DNA from: Desulfovibrio sp.
GTDB lineage: Bacteria; Desulfobacterota; Desulfovibrionia; Desulfovibrionales; Desulfovibrionaceae
Assembly: GCA_009773975.1 (NCBI GenBank)
Contig: VSMX01000012.1
Location: 1 to 25,187, forward strand
Direction: 5' to 3'
Length of the DNA stretch: 25,187 bases
The notes under the pieces: model-generated
What the model was told of the DNA's origin: nothing
Database searches by the model: none
The model's input: only the letters and a program-made list of their open reading frames with translations
Part shown: in pieces, positions 6,923 through 14,439 of the stretch
Numbering within the stretch: position 1 is the stretch's first letter
Layout of the letters: each line of letters opens with the position of its first letter
Translations under genes and position numbers: made by a program

Positions 6923-8355
6923 AAGACAAGGAGTTGCGCATTGTAGGATTTTTGTGCAACTGGTGTTCATATGGCGGCGCGGATACGGCAGGCGTTGCGC
7001 GGGCAACCCAGCCGACAGACTTGAGGATTATCCGGGTTCCCTGTACTGGCCGTGTTGATCCGCTTTTTGTGCTGAAGGCACTCTTTGGCGGCGCGGACGG
7101 CGTGCTGGTTTCCGGCTGCCATCCCCGCGACTGCCATTATTCTGTCGGCAACTATTATGCCAGAAGAAGGCTTGAGGTTATCAAACGCTTCCTGCCGATT
7201 TTGGGCATTGACGACAGACGCTTTGAATATACCTGGGTCTCTGCTTCGGAAGGCCAACGCTGGCAGGAAGTCGTTACCGACTTTACTGCCCGTATTCACA
7301 AACTTGGCCAAGCACCAAGGCTTGCGGATGCCTCGCCCATGCTGAAAATTGCCGAGCTTGCGCTTTCTTCCCTGCATGCCCTTGGAAGCAACCTTTCTGC
7401 CCCGCTGGACGAATTGAAGGCAGCCATCAAGGCAAAATTGCCGGATCTGGAATGTGTGATAGGTTGGCAAAAAGGCTATGACGGAGCTCATGCCGTGCCC
7501 CTGTTCATGAAAACTCCGGAAGATGTGGACAAGCTCATCTGGGGGCCTTTAAATGTCATGAATCCCGCGGTTTATTTGCCGGATTTCAAGGGCAGAAAAA
7601 TCGGAATTGTGGTCAAGGGCTGCGATTCCCGCTCTGTTGTTGAATTGTTGCAGGAAAAGCTGATTAATCGCGAAGATGTAACCATCTTTTCATTGCCCTG
7701 CGAAGGAACCCTGGACATGGGGCGCGTCAATGAAAAACTTGGCCGCTATACAAAAATCGACAAGGTCAATTTTGACGAGGCTTCGGTTTATATCACGGCT
7801 GACGGCAAGGAACATCGTTTCTGCATAACTGAATACGCCCAGGGCAAGTGCTATGGCTGCGTAACTCCGGGCGCTGTATTGGCTGATGTTGTTTTTGGCA
7901 AACCGGTTCCCGTTTCGCCTGGAAAATTCACTCCGCCGGAACTGGCCATGCTCGATTCGATGAGCCTGGAAGAAAGGATGGGTTTCTGGAAAGCCCAGAT
8001 GGATCGCTGCATCCGCTGCTATGCCTGCAGAAATGCTTGTCCCATGTGCGTTTGTCGGGATTACTGCATTTCGGATAGTCGCAATCCACATTGGCTTGAC
8101 CAGGAAGCCACCCCCGAAAACAAATTGTTTTTCCAGACCATTCATGCCGTGCATCTCGCGGGGAGATGCACGGGTTGCGGCGAATGCCAGAGGGCTTGTC
8201 CTGTTGGAATACCAATTCTTGCGCTTCGCCAGCACATAGCTCGTACAGTGAGCGAACTTTTTGACGAATATAAATCCGGGATGAACCAGAACGCTGTTCC
8301 GCCGCTTCTGACCTACGCCACGGAAGAAAAGAATATCCACGAGAGGGATCTATGA
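6910..8355 (+). CDS. flxD: FlxD-FlxC fusion: MvhD-type [2Fe-2S] domain joined to an FrhB-like/ferredoxin domain
   Basis: The N-terminal 140 or so residues are an MvhD/FrhD domain that passes electrons to HdrA, with Cys16, Cys19, Cys45, Cys70 and Cys75 (LCNWCSYGG, VPCTGRV, GCHPRDCHY). From about residue 170 the protein changes to a sulfhydrogenase/FrhB-like part (KGCDSRSVVELLQEK, SLPCEGTLD). It ends with two [4Fe-4S] motifs at 367-377 (CIRCYACRNACPMC) and 420-430 (CTGCGECQRAC). At 481 aa it therefore corresponds to two subunits, FlxD and FlxC, in one chain. GGAGG at 6895-6899 precedes ATG 6910, which overlaps the hdrA end. The stop overlaps flxB as ATGA. The domain reading is firm; the subunit lettering follows the published FlxABCD scheme as I recall it. 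Confidence 0.88.
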   Translation: MPVLKDKELRIVGFLCNWCSYGGADTAGVARATQPTDLRIIRVPCTGRVDPLFVLKALFGGADGVLVSGCHPRDCHYSVGNYYARRRLEVIKRFLPILGIDDRRFEYTWVSASEGQRWQEVVTDFTARIHKLGQAPRLADASPMLKIAELALSSLHALGSNLSAPLDELKAAIKAKLPDLECVIGWQKGYDGAHAVPLFMKTPEDVDKLIWGPLNVMNPAVYLPDFKGRKIGIVVKGCDSRSVVELLQEKLINREDVTIFSLPCEGTLDMGRVNEKLGRYTKIDKVNFDEASVYITADGKEHRFCITEYAQGKCYGCVTPGAVLADVVFGKPVPVSPGKFTPPELAMLDSMSLEERMGFWKAQMDRCIRCYACRNACPMCVCRDYCISDSRNPHWLDQEATPENKLFFQTIHAVHLAGRCTGCGECQRACPVGIPILALRQHIARTVSELFDEYKSGMNQNAVPPLLTYATEEKNIHERDL

Positions 8356-9413
8356 GCAAGATACGCTTTGTCAAAAAAGAGGACCTGGCAGGCTTTCTGG
8401 CTTACCTCCGGCAAAGGGATATCACTGTCCTCGCGCCTGTGGAAAAACCTTCCGCATCCAAATCTGCCATAGTTTTTGCCCCCTGGGAAAAAGGAATGCC
8501 CGTGCTTTTGGCCAAAGCCACTGTTTCGCCCAAAAACGCGGTCTTGCCGGAATGTGAGGCGCTTTTTACCTTCAGGCAAACCAGGGAAGAAAATAACGGG
8601 GAAATGGATTTTTCGGAAAATATCAACGGAAAGCCCACGGTTGTTTTTGGCTGCCGTCCATGCGACGCCAGAGGCTTTGCCGCGTTTGACAAACCATTTT
8701 TATCCGGTATTTATCCTGATCCCTACTACAAGGCCAAAAGAGATGGTTTGACCGTCATCAGCCTGACCTGCAATTCTGGCTGTGAAACCTGCTTTTGCCA
8801 TTGGGTTGGTGGTGGTCCAACCTCGCCAATCGGTTCGGATGTGTTGATGACCGAGATCGAGGAAGGCTTTGTTTTGCAGGTCATGACGCCACGCGGACAA
8901 ACTTTGATGAACGCAACTTCTCATTATGATGGAACCGACAGGTTCGGAAAAGTCGATGCACTCAGAAAAGCGGCCTGGACATCTCTGGTGCCCGCTCCCA
9001 ATATCATGGACGCGCCGGCCAAACTTGCCGAAGCTTTCAATGACATTGAATTCTGGCATGAAATGACCGACAGGTGCCTTTCATGCGGGGCCTGCACCTA
9101 TTTTTGTCCAACCTGCTATTGTTTCAATATTACGGATGAGGGAGAGGCGCAGAGCAAAAAGGGCGGTCGACGTCTCAGAAGCTGGGATAACTGTATGTCT
9201 TCGCTCTATACCCGAGAAGCCAGCGGCCACAATCCCAGAACAAGGAAAGCCCAGCGTATGCGCAATCGCGTTTCGCACAAATTCTGGACCTTCCCGGAAA
9301 ACTGGGGAACATTCCTTTGCAGCGGCTGTGGGCGGTGCATTACCAACTGCCCGGTCTGTCTGGACATCAGAGAAATCGTGGTTGCGGCCATAAACCGCAA
9401 AAGCGCCCAATAA
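8352..9413 (+). CDS. flxB: FlxB-like 4Fe-4S dicluster protein (sulfhydrogenase beta / anaerobic sulfite reductase A type)
   Basis: Iron-sulfur subunit expected to carry electrons between the NADH module FlxA and the rest of the complex. The 353-aa protein has FGCRPCDARG (Cys101, Cys104) and CNSGCETCFCH (140-150) in the N-terminal domain. Two cluster motifs follow, at 242-257 (RCLSCGACTYFCPTCYC) and 323-336 (CSGCGRCITNCPVC). The HydB/AsrA architecture with an all-alpha ferredoxin C-terminal part is clear. It starts at ATG 8352 within the ATGA overlap with the preceding gene, and flxA follows after 11 bp. No truncation is visible. Confidence 0.9.
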   Translation: MSKIRFVKKEDLAGFLAYLRQRDITVLAPVEKPSASKSAIVFAPWEKGMPVLLAKATVSPKNAVLPECEALFTFRQTREENNGEMDFSENINGKPTVVFGCRPCDARGFAAFDKPFLSGIYPDPYYKAKRDGLTVISLTCNSGCETCFCHWVGGGPTSPIGSDVLMTEIEEGFVLQVMTPRGQTLMNATSHYDGTDRFGKVDALRKAAWTSLVPAPNIMDAPAKLAEAFNDIEFWHEMTDRCLSCGACTYFCPTCYCFNITDEGEAQSKKGGRRLRSWDNCMSSLYTREASGHNPRTRKAQRMRNRVSHKFWTFPENWGTFLCSGCGRCITNCPVCLDIREIVVAAINRKSAQ

Positions 9414-9424
9414 AGGAGTCCGCA

Positions 9425-10732
9425 ATGGCTGGCAAAAAAAATACTGGAAAGGCCAGGGGCGCTAAAAATCAAAAAAATGCCGCGCCCAAAAATGATATGG
9501 CAACAGAAAACACTATTCTGAATTCAGAAGCAGCTTCCTATGTTGCAGATACCGGCAAAACGACAAAAAAGTCTGTCAAGGCAAGCATTGACAAGAAAGA
9601 ATTGCCTGTAGTGGAAAAAAATCCCGGTGATCTTCCCGCCGTTGAAAACAAGGCCGAAGAATTGCCTTCAGAAAATATGGCCCAGGACTTGCCTGCGGCA
9701 GATACGAATCCGGGGGATCTCCCGGCTGCAGATCAGGAAATAAAGGCAAGTCCGGCCAAAGCAGAGACTAAAACGGCTGATTCTACGGACAAAAAACCGG
9801 TTCTAGCGGAAAAAGCTGCTGACAAAAAAGCGGCTTGCACGCAAATTCTGCCTGTCGGCAAAATCAGCCCGCGTATGCCCGAGGGCATAGAAAAAAGGCC
9901 CGTGTTTTCGGGTAATCCTTATTTGCCAAAAATGGCCAGAGTAATTGAAGTAATCCAGGAAACCCATAATATTAAAACTCTTCGACTGACGCTTGAAGAA
10001 GAGGAAATGGAAAACTTTGTCTTTGAACCTGGGCAGGTGGGTCAACTCTCTGTTTTTGGAGTTGGTGAAGCAACATTTGTCATAAATTCGCCGCCATCCC
10101 AAAAATCCTGGTTGCAATTTTCCATTATGCGCGCCGGAGAATTGACGGAATCCCTGCACAAGGTTGACGCTGGCGATAAAATTGGCCTACGCGCTCCCCT
10201 GGGCAACTTTTTCCCTTACCATGAATGGAAGGGGAAAAATGTGTTTTTTATCGGTGGCGGCATTGGTATGGCTCCAATCAGGACAATTATGCTCCACCTT
10301 CTTGAAAACAAGCAGGATTACGGCAAGATCAGCCTGCTTTATGGCGCCAGGAGTCCAAAAGAGATGGCTTACAGTTATGAGCTCGATGCCTGGCGCAATA
10401 ATCCTGATCTGGACTGCACTCTTTGTATCGACAACCCATACGAGAACTGGGAACACAAGGTTGGCCTTATTCCCACTGTCCTTGAAGAACTTCATCCAGC
10501 GCCGGAAAATAGTGTGGCAGTAATTTGCGGCCCTCCAATAATGATAAAGTTTACATTGCAATCCTTACAAAAGCTTGGTTTTGAGCCGCAAAATATTGTA
10601 ACCACCCTTGAAAAAAGAATGAAATGCGGCATTGGCATTTGCGGCCGCTGCAATATTGGCGATCGTTATGTTTGTGTGGATGGCCCGGTGTTCACCTTGG
10701 CCGAACTGGATTGCCTGCCGCCAGATTTGTAA
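9425..10732 (+). CDS. flxA: FlxA-like FAD/NAD(P)H oxidoreductase with a repetitive N-terminal extension
   Basis: NADH-oxidising module of the complex, of the sulfhydrogenase gamma / dihydroorotate dehydrogenase electron-transfer type. The catalytic part starts near residue 165. It has a flavin-binding beta-barrel (FEPGQVGQLSV, INSPPS), the NAD site GGGIGMAP (277-284), CGPP (368-371) and the [2Fe-2S] cysteines 401, 406, 409 and 417 (CGIGICGRC...C). The first 160 or so residues are extra: Lys/Ala-rich, low complexity, probably disordered, and containing five [DE]LP units about ten residues apart (59-100). ATG 9425 follows AAAGGAGT; an in-frame start at 9317 lies inside flxB and is rejected. The gene is last in the operon and is followed by a strong terminator. 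Confidence 0.93.
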   Translation: MAGKKNTGKARGAKNQKNAAPKNDMATENTILNSEAASYVADTGKTTKKSVKASIDKKELPVVEKNPGDLPAVENKAEELPSENMAQDLPAADTNPGDLPAADQEIKASPAKAETKTADSTDKKPVLAEKAADKKAACTQILPVGKISPRMPEGIEKRPVFSGNPYLPKMARVIEVIQETHNIKTLRLTLEEEEMENFVFEPGQVGQLSVFGVGEATFVINSPPSQKSWLQFSIMRAGELTESLHKVDAGDKIGLRAPLGNFFPYHEWKGKNVFFIGGGIGMAPIRTIMLHLLENKQDYGKISLLYGARSPKEMAYSYELDAWRNNPDLDCTLCIDNPYENWEHKVGLIPTVLEELHPAPENSVAVICGPPIMIKFTLQSLQKLGFEPQNIVTTLEKRMKCGIGICGRCNIGDRYVCVDGPVFTLAELDCLPPDL

Positions 10733-10785
10733 GTATAAGCTTTTGCATTTACGCTTGACAGGCGTTAAATACACCCAAAATACCA

Positions 10786-10813
10786 AAAAGAACCTGCTCC
10801 GGCAGGTTCTTTT
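10786..10813 (+). terminator. Intrinsic terminator of the hdr-flx operon
   Basis: A perfect 12-bp stem (AAAAGAACCTGC and GCAGGTTCTTTT) with a TCCG loop and a terminal T4, 53 bp after the flxA stop. The A-run before the stem means it may also work on the opposite strand. Confidence 0.92.
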
Positions 10814-10856
10814 AGTTGCTATAAGCAAAATAATTGTCATTATTTTGACAAGTTTT

Positions 10857-10872
10857 TGGCATTATTATTGCT
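10857..10872 (+). promoter_or_regulatory. Sigma-54 (-24/-12) promoter
   Basis: TTGGCATTATTATTGCT matches the RpoN consensus TGGCAC-N5-TTGCW, with GG at 10858-10859, exactly ten bases, and GC at 10870-10871. Only one base of the core differs. The predicted transcript start near 10882 gives a leader of about 63 bases before ATG 10946. A TTGTCA/TGACAA inverted repeat lies just upstream (10834-10851) and may bind a regulator. The spacing of candidate sigma-70 hexamers around TTGACA 10845 is poor, which favours the sigma-54 reading. Confidence 0.7.
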
Positions 10873-10945
10873 TATAGAAAGTAAATCGGAAAAATCAGGC
10901 CATGGCAAAACATGCCAGCCAGCATTGTCATATAAGGAGATAATT

Positions 10946-11191
10946 ATGGAAATTTCCGGTATTAATTCAATTTTCCCTTTCCAGCTTCCCAAATCGGAAA
11001 AAGATGCCAATGGCGGGACTCCGCTTCAGCTTGCCGATACTGTGGATGTGCATCAACCTGAGTTGCTGGCCGATGATGAAGTTGAAGGCGTAATGAGCGA
11101 AAGCATGGATATGATAGTCGGCGATCCGCTTGCGGCTCTCTCGGTTCATCGCCTTTCTGCCAATCGTGTATATGCCCTGCTTGGTGCCTGA
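10946..11191 (+). CDS. Small protein of unknown function, 81 aa
   Basis: I do not recognise this protein. It begins MEISGINSIFPFQLPKSEKD, has an acidic middle (QPELLADDEVEGVMSESMDM, about residues 38-57) and ends in a short hydrophobic/basic helix (DPLAALSVHRLSANRVYALL). There is no signal peptide, cysteine or membrane segment, and the pI looks low. ATG 10946 is well placed after AAGGAGA (10934-10940); an in-frame start at 10856 lies in the promoter. It is a single-gene unit, with a sigma-54 promoter in front and a bidirectional terminator behind, between the Flx and NAD-salvage genes. Sigma-54 control suggests a role in a nitrogen-, motility- or envelope-linked regulon, but the sequence does not say which. 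Confidence 0.75.
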   Translation: MEISGINSIFPFQLPKSEKDANGGTPLQLADTVDVHQPELLADDEVEGVMSESMDMIVGDPLAALSVHRLSANRVYALLGA

Positions 11192-11239
11192 AAACATATA
11201 AAATTCAATCCCGTCTTTTCATTAAACTGTCATAACCGC

Positions 11240-11280
11240 AAAAAGGCTTTTATGATTTCTAAAATCATAAAAGCCTTTTT
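11240..11280. terminator. Bidirectional intrinsic terminator
   Basis: A perfect 19-bp stem (AAAAAGGCTTTTATGATTT, loop CTA, then its complement ending in T5). It lies between the convergent 81-aa gene (+) and pncB (-), and an A/T tract on each side serves both strands. Confidence 0.92.
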
Positions 11281-11353
11281 ATTCCAGGATATAAATGCGT
11301 TATTGTTTCACGGTGTATTGAAGCGGGGATGGGTACGATATGCTGTTTTCCAC

Positions 11354-12550
11354 TTATTCCATGTGAATCGCTTCCTTGAAACGCCTTATTACTTCGGGGG
11401 TTCCGATATTCTTTGCGGGATCTTCACTCAACTTGCAGGTTTCATTGAAAAATGGCCAGGATTCGGTAATCTTGGCGGCCACAAGCTTGATGACTATATT
11501 CAGGGGGCGGCAACCAGGAAAATCATTTGTCAGGGAAGTGCCAATGCCATAGGAAGGCAGGCATTTTCCAATTGCGAACTTCTGGATTTCCAGGGCTTCG
11601 TCAATATGCAGCCCATTGCTGAACACAACCTGCTTTGTTGCCGGGTCAATGCCGAATGAACGATACTTGGCCACAATCTTGTCCAGCTCCTCGGCGTTGT
11701 CCCCGCTATCCACCCGCAACCCTCTGAACATATTTGCATAATCTTCTGAAAAATTGAGGCTGAAGATTTCCCAGCCAAAGGTATCATACAGAAAAGTTCC
11801 GAGGGAACCCCTGTATGTTGAGGACCAGGCCTTCATGGCAATGTGATTTGCCATTTGCGGCCCGTACATTCCGCCAATAGCCGCTATAAATTCATGTGCC
11901 ATGGTGCCAACCGGCACCAGATCATATTTCATTGCAAGATAGACATTGCTTGTGCCATACATCCGGCCTCTGCCCGCTGTTTTGCAGCTTTTCATGGCGC
12001 CTATGGCAATATCCTGGGCTTCAAAAGACGCCCTGCGCCTCGTGCCGAAATCGGTGAAAATGCACCCTCCCCTAATGAGTTTTTCCGCCTTTTCGTACGA
12101 TCGCCGGGCAAAATCGTCAAAATCAAAATTTTTGGTCAGGCCTGTCATGAGATAGTAAAGTTCCGAGATTATGGCCAGAATCTTCACTTCAAAAAGGATA
12201 ATATTTGTCCAGCAGCCCTCATAGATAACTTCAAGATGCCCCTCGTCATCCTGCCAAATTTTCACGCAAGTGGGGTCATAACGAAAACCCTTGAGAAAGC
12301 TGTAAAACCAGAATGGAATATAGAGGCAGCGCCTTTTCATGAAATCGATTTCATCTTCTGAAATGACCACATCTGCAAGAGCATCGACCTGCTTGCGCAG
12401 TTCTTCCTCAAACCCTGCAGGATAAACAGTTTCATCCCTGTCCTTGAAGACATATTTCACCTGGGCGCGAGGGTAATTATCAATTACCGCGCAGCACATT
12501 GTGAACTTGTAAAGATCGTCATCCGTAAAATGGGTAATTATTTGATGCAT
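11354..12550 (-). CDS. pncB: Nicotinate phosphoribosyltransferase
   Basis: Converts nicotinate and PRPP to nicotinate mononucleotide with ATP hydrolysis, the committed step of the Preiss-Handler NAD salvage route; cytosolic. The 398-aa length is normal. Family motifs are TDDDLYKFTMCCAV (9-22), GTRRR near 169, VGTMAHEF with His219 at the position of the phosphorylated His of the family, DSGD near 287, and GIGTSLTND near 347. It starts at ATG 12550 and overlaps the end of pncA by 13 bp. The two are therefore co-translated and feed one pathway, nicotinamide to nicotinate to NaMN. Confidence 0.95.
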   Translation of the reverse strand: MHQIITHFTDDDLYKFTMCCAVIDNYPRAQVKYVFKDRDETVYPAGFEEELRKQVDALADVVISEDEIDFMKRRCLYIPFWFYSFLKGFRYDPTCVKIWQDDEGHLEVIYEGCWTNIILFEVKILAIISELYYLMTGLTKNFDFDDFARRSYEKAEKLIRGGCIFTDFGTRRRASFEAQDIAIGAMKSCKTAGRGRMYGTSNVYLAMKYDLVPVGTMAHEFIAAIGGMYGPQMANHIAMKAWSSTYRGSLGTFLYDTFGWEIFSLNFSEDYANMFRGLRVDSGDNAEELDKIVAKYRSFGIDPATKQVVFSNGLHIDEALEIQKFAIGKCLPSYGIGTSLTNDFPGCRPLNIVIKLVAAKITESWPFFNETCKLSEDPAKNIGTPEVIRRFKEAIHME

Positions 12551-13095
12551 ATTGATTTTTCCTTGATAAATTCATCCAGCGCCTTGCCCCCGTCAATTGA
12601 AGGGGAATAATCGCACAGAACCTGAAATTTGTTTGCGCCGAATATTTCACTACCGTCTTTCAATGTTTGCAAAACACAATAATCACCGGCAATTCCGCAA
12701 ATATCATAGTGTTCTACCTTTTTTGTATCTGACAAATCCATCAGGCGCATTCTGGCATGAGGATTTCTGAAGATCGAATATTCTTCCCTTGCGGCATCAT
12801 CGCCCTTGTGCAGAATTTCATATTCCATTCCCTCAAGAGCATTTTGAAGCGGGGGCCACAGTTCGGCGCCACTGGTTTGGGCCACACAATGCGGCGGCCA
12901 TTGTCCGCCATTATCCAGAAAAGAACAATGCGATACAGGATGATAATCACAAGTAACAACAATATGGGAGTATTTTTTGCCATTTTCCTTGACGTATTCC
13001 GCGAGGTCATTCATCGCCTTTTCAGCCCCGGGCACAGGCAATGCGCCATTGATGAAATCATTTTGAGGATCAACTATTACCAGCATGCCGTTCAT
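12538..13095 (-). CDS. pncA: Nicotinamidase
   Basis: Hydrolyses nicotinamide to nicotinate and ammonia, supplying PncB. The 185-aa isochorismatase-fold protein has the catalytic triad Asp9 (VDPQNDF), Lys97 (HKGDD) and Cys140 (GIAGDYCV). Metal ligands Asp50, His52, His56 (CDYHPVSH) and His69 (WPPHC) are also present. I chose ATG 13095 because GGGGG (13101-13105) precedes it; a start at 13143 would run through the dapA terminator. Because that terminator lies directly upstream, pncA needs read-through or its own promoter in a very short space. Confidence 0.95.
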   Translation of the reverse strand: MNGMLVIVDPQNDFINGALPVPGAEKAMNDLAEYVKENGKKYSHIVVTCDYHPVSHCSFLDNGGQWPPHCVAQTSGAELWPPLQNALEGMEYEILHKGDDAAREEYSIFRNPHARMRLMDLSDTKKVEHYDICGIAGDYCVLQTLKDGSEIFGANKFQVLCDYSPSIDGGKALDEFIKEKSICIK

Positions 13096-13109
13096 ATTTT
13101 CCCCCAAAA

Positions 13110-13141
13110 CAAAAATGGCGCCCCTTATGTGCGCCATTTTC
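13110..13141 (-). terminator. Intrinsic terminator after dapA
   Basis: AAAATGGCGC (13112-13121) and GCGCCATTTT (13131-13140) form a 10-bp stem with a 9-base loop, followed on the minus strand by T5. It lies 18 bp after the dapA stop and 17 bp before the pncA start, so it overlaps the pncA leader. Confidence 0.8.
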
Positions 13142-13158
13142 ATTTATCAAATTCTGTT

Positions 13159-14040
13159 TCAGGCCAAAAGCTCCTGGCTGCGTAGCACTTCTGCCAGCTT
13201 GCCCATGTCTTCCTTGTTCATTCTGCAAAGGGGCAGGCGCATTTCATCGGACATTCTGCCCATCATCTTGAGGGCAGTCTTTACAGGAATTGGGTTGCTG
13301 ACCATAAACATGGCCCTGTGCAACGGAAAGAGCTTGTGATGGATCTCCCTCGCTTCTTCATCTCTGCCCGCTGCCATTGCCGAACACATGGTTGCAATCT
13401 TGCCGGGAACGAGATTGGAAGTAACAGAAATGAGTCCTTTGCCACCCAGTGCCATCAGCGGAAGCGCGGTTAGATCGTCACCGCCAAGCAGGCTGAAACG
13501 CGATGGACAACTTTCAATGATTTCGCTTGCCTGGTTCATATCACCGGTCGCTTCCTTTATACCCACGACATGGGGAAATTCATTTGCCAGACGGGCCAAG
13601 GTGGAAGGCAACATATTACAGCCAGTTCTGCCGGGCACATTATATGGTACAAGAGGCAAATCCACTTCGCGTGCAATGGCGCTAAAATGCAGGTACAGAC
13701 CTTCCTGGGTAGGTTTGTTATAGTATGGCGTAATCAGAAGGGCGCCGTCAGCGCCGGCCTTTTTGGCGAATTTGGTCAGGCGGATGGCTTCAATGGTATT
13801 GTTGGAACCAGCACCCGCAAGCACCGGCACACGACCTGCAGCCTGCTCAATACAAATTTCAATTACGCGTTCATGCTCTTCATGGCTCAATGTGGCGGAT
13901 TCACCAGTTGTGCCACATGGCACAAGACCATGAATTCCTTCCACAATCTGCTGTTCAATAAAAGAACGAAAAGCTTCCTCATCAATTTCATTGTTCTTGA
14001 ACGGCGTTACAAGGGCTGTCATTGCGCCGGAAAAAACCAT
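13159..14040 (-). CDS. dapA: 4-hydroxy-tetrahydrodipicolinate synthase
   Basis: Condenses pyruvate with aspartate semialdehyde, the first step of the diaminopimelate/lysine branch. The 293-aa TIM-barrel protein has PCGTTGES (41-48), the proton-relay residues Thr44-Thr45 and Tyr133 (VPYNVPGRTG), and the Schiff-base Lys162 (GIKEATGD). ATG 14040 follows AAGGAG at the right distance; an in-frame start at 14082 lies in the terminator of the preceding gene. It is flanked by terminators on both sides and so is probably a single transcription unit. Confidence 0.96.
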   Translation of the reverse strand: MVFSGAMTALVTPFKNNEIDEEAFRSFIEQQIVEGIHGLVPCGTTGESATLSHEEHERVIEICIEQAAGRVPVLAGAGSNNTIEAIRLTKFAKKAGADGALLITPYYNKPTQEGLYLHFSAIAREVDLPLVPYNVPGRTGCNMLPSTLARLANEFPHVVGIKEATGDMNQASEIIESCPSRFSLLGGDDLTALPLMALGGKGLISVTSNLVPGKIATMCSAMAAGRDEEAREIHHKLFPLHRAMFMVSNPIPVKTALKMMGRMSDEMRLPLCRMNKEDMGKLAEVLRSQELLA

Positions 14041-14054
14041 ACTTTGCTCCTTGG

Positions 14055-14081
14055 AAAAAAGCCCGGCCGAAGCCGGGCCCA
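14055..14081 (-). terminator. Intrinsic terminator after the HU/IHF gene
   Basis: GCCCGGC and GCCGGGC (14061-14067 and 14072-14078) with a four-base loop, followed on the minus strand by T6 (14060-14055). It ends close to the dapA ribosome binding site. Confidence 0.88.
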
Positions 14082-14084
14082 ATT

Positions 14085-14360
14085 TCAGTTATTGATAAAT
14101 TCTTTCAGCTCCTTGCCGGCTCTGAAAAACGGCAAACGCTTGGGAATAACGGAAACGCTTTCTCCGGTTTTTGGATTTCGTCCATGATAAGCGCCATAGT
14201 TTTTGATTTTGAAACTTCCGAAACCGCGAATTTCAATACGGTCGCCATCCAATAAAGATTTTTTCATGGAATCGATGAAAATATTCACTACAAGAGTGGC
14301 GTCATCAAATGAAATGTTTGTTTCATCAGAAAGCGCCTTGATCAGCTCGCTCTTGTTCAT
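14085..14360 (-). CDS. HU/IHF-family DNA-binding protein
   Basis: Nucleoid-associated DNA-bending protein of 91 aa, the typical length. The N-terminal helices (MNKSELIKALSDE) are followed by the DNA-binding arm with IEIRGFGSFKIK (42-53), GRNPKTGE (60-67) and PFFRAGKELKEF (78-89). ATG 14360 is preceded by GGAGG, while an in-frame start at 14378 covers that site. Whether it is HU or one IHF subunit cannot be settled by eye. If IHF, it would be a natural helper for the sigma-54 promoter in this window, but that is only a suggestion. It has a candidate promoter of its own and a terminator. Confidence 0.92.
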   Translation of the reverse strand: MNKSELIKALSDETNISFDDATLVVNIFIDSMKKSLLDGDRIEIRGFGSFKIKNYGAYHGRNPKTGESVSVIPKRLPFFRAGKELKEFINN

Positions 14361-14401
14361 CCTGCCTCCATAAAACAAATTTTTAAGCTGGAGGGTTATA
14401 A

Positions 14402-14429
14402 ATTATCTGCGCTTTTTGGCAGTCCGCAA
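14402..14429 (-). promoter_or_regulatory. Candidate sigma-70 promoter of the HU/IHF gene
   Basis: On the minus strand TTGCGG (14429-14424) and GATAAT (14407-14402) are separated by 16 bp, in the 79-bp gap upstream of the gene. The -35 box is imperfect. Confidence 0.35.
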
Positions 14430-14439
14430 CAATGATATG

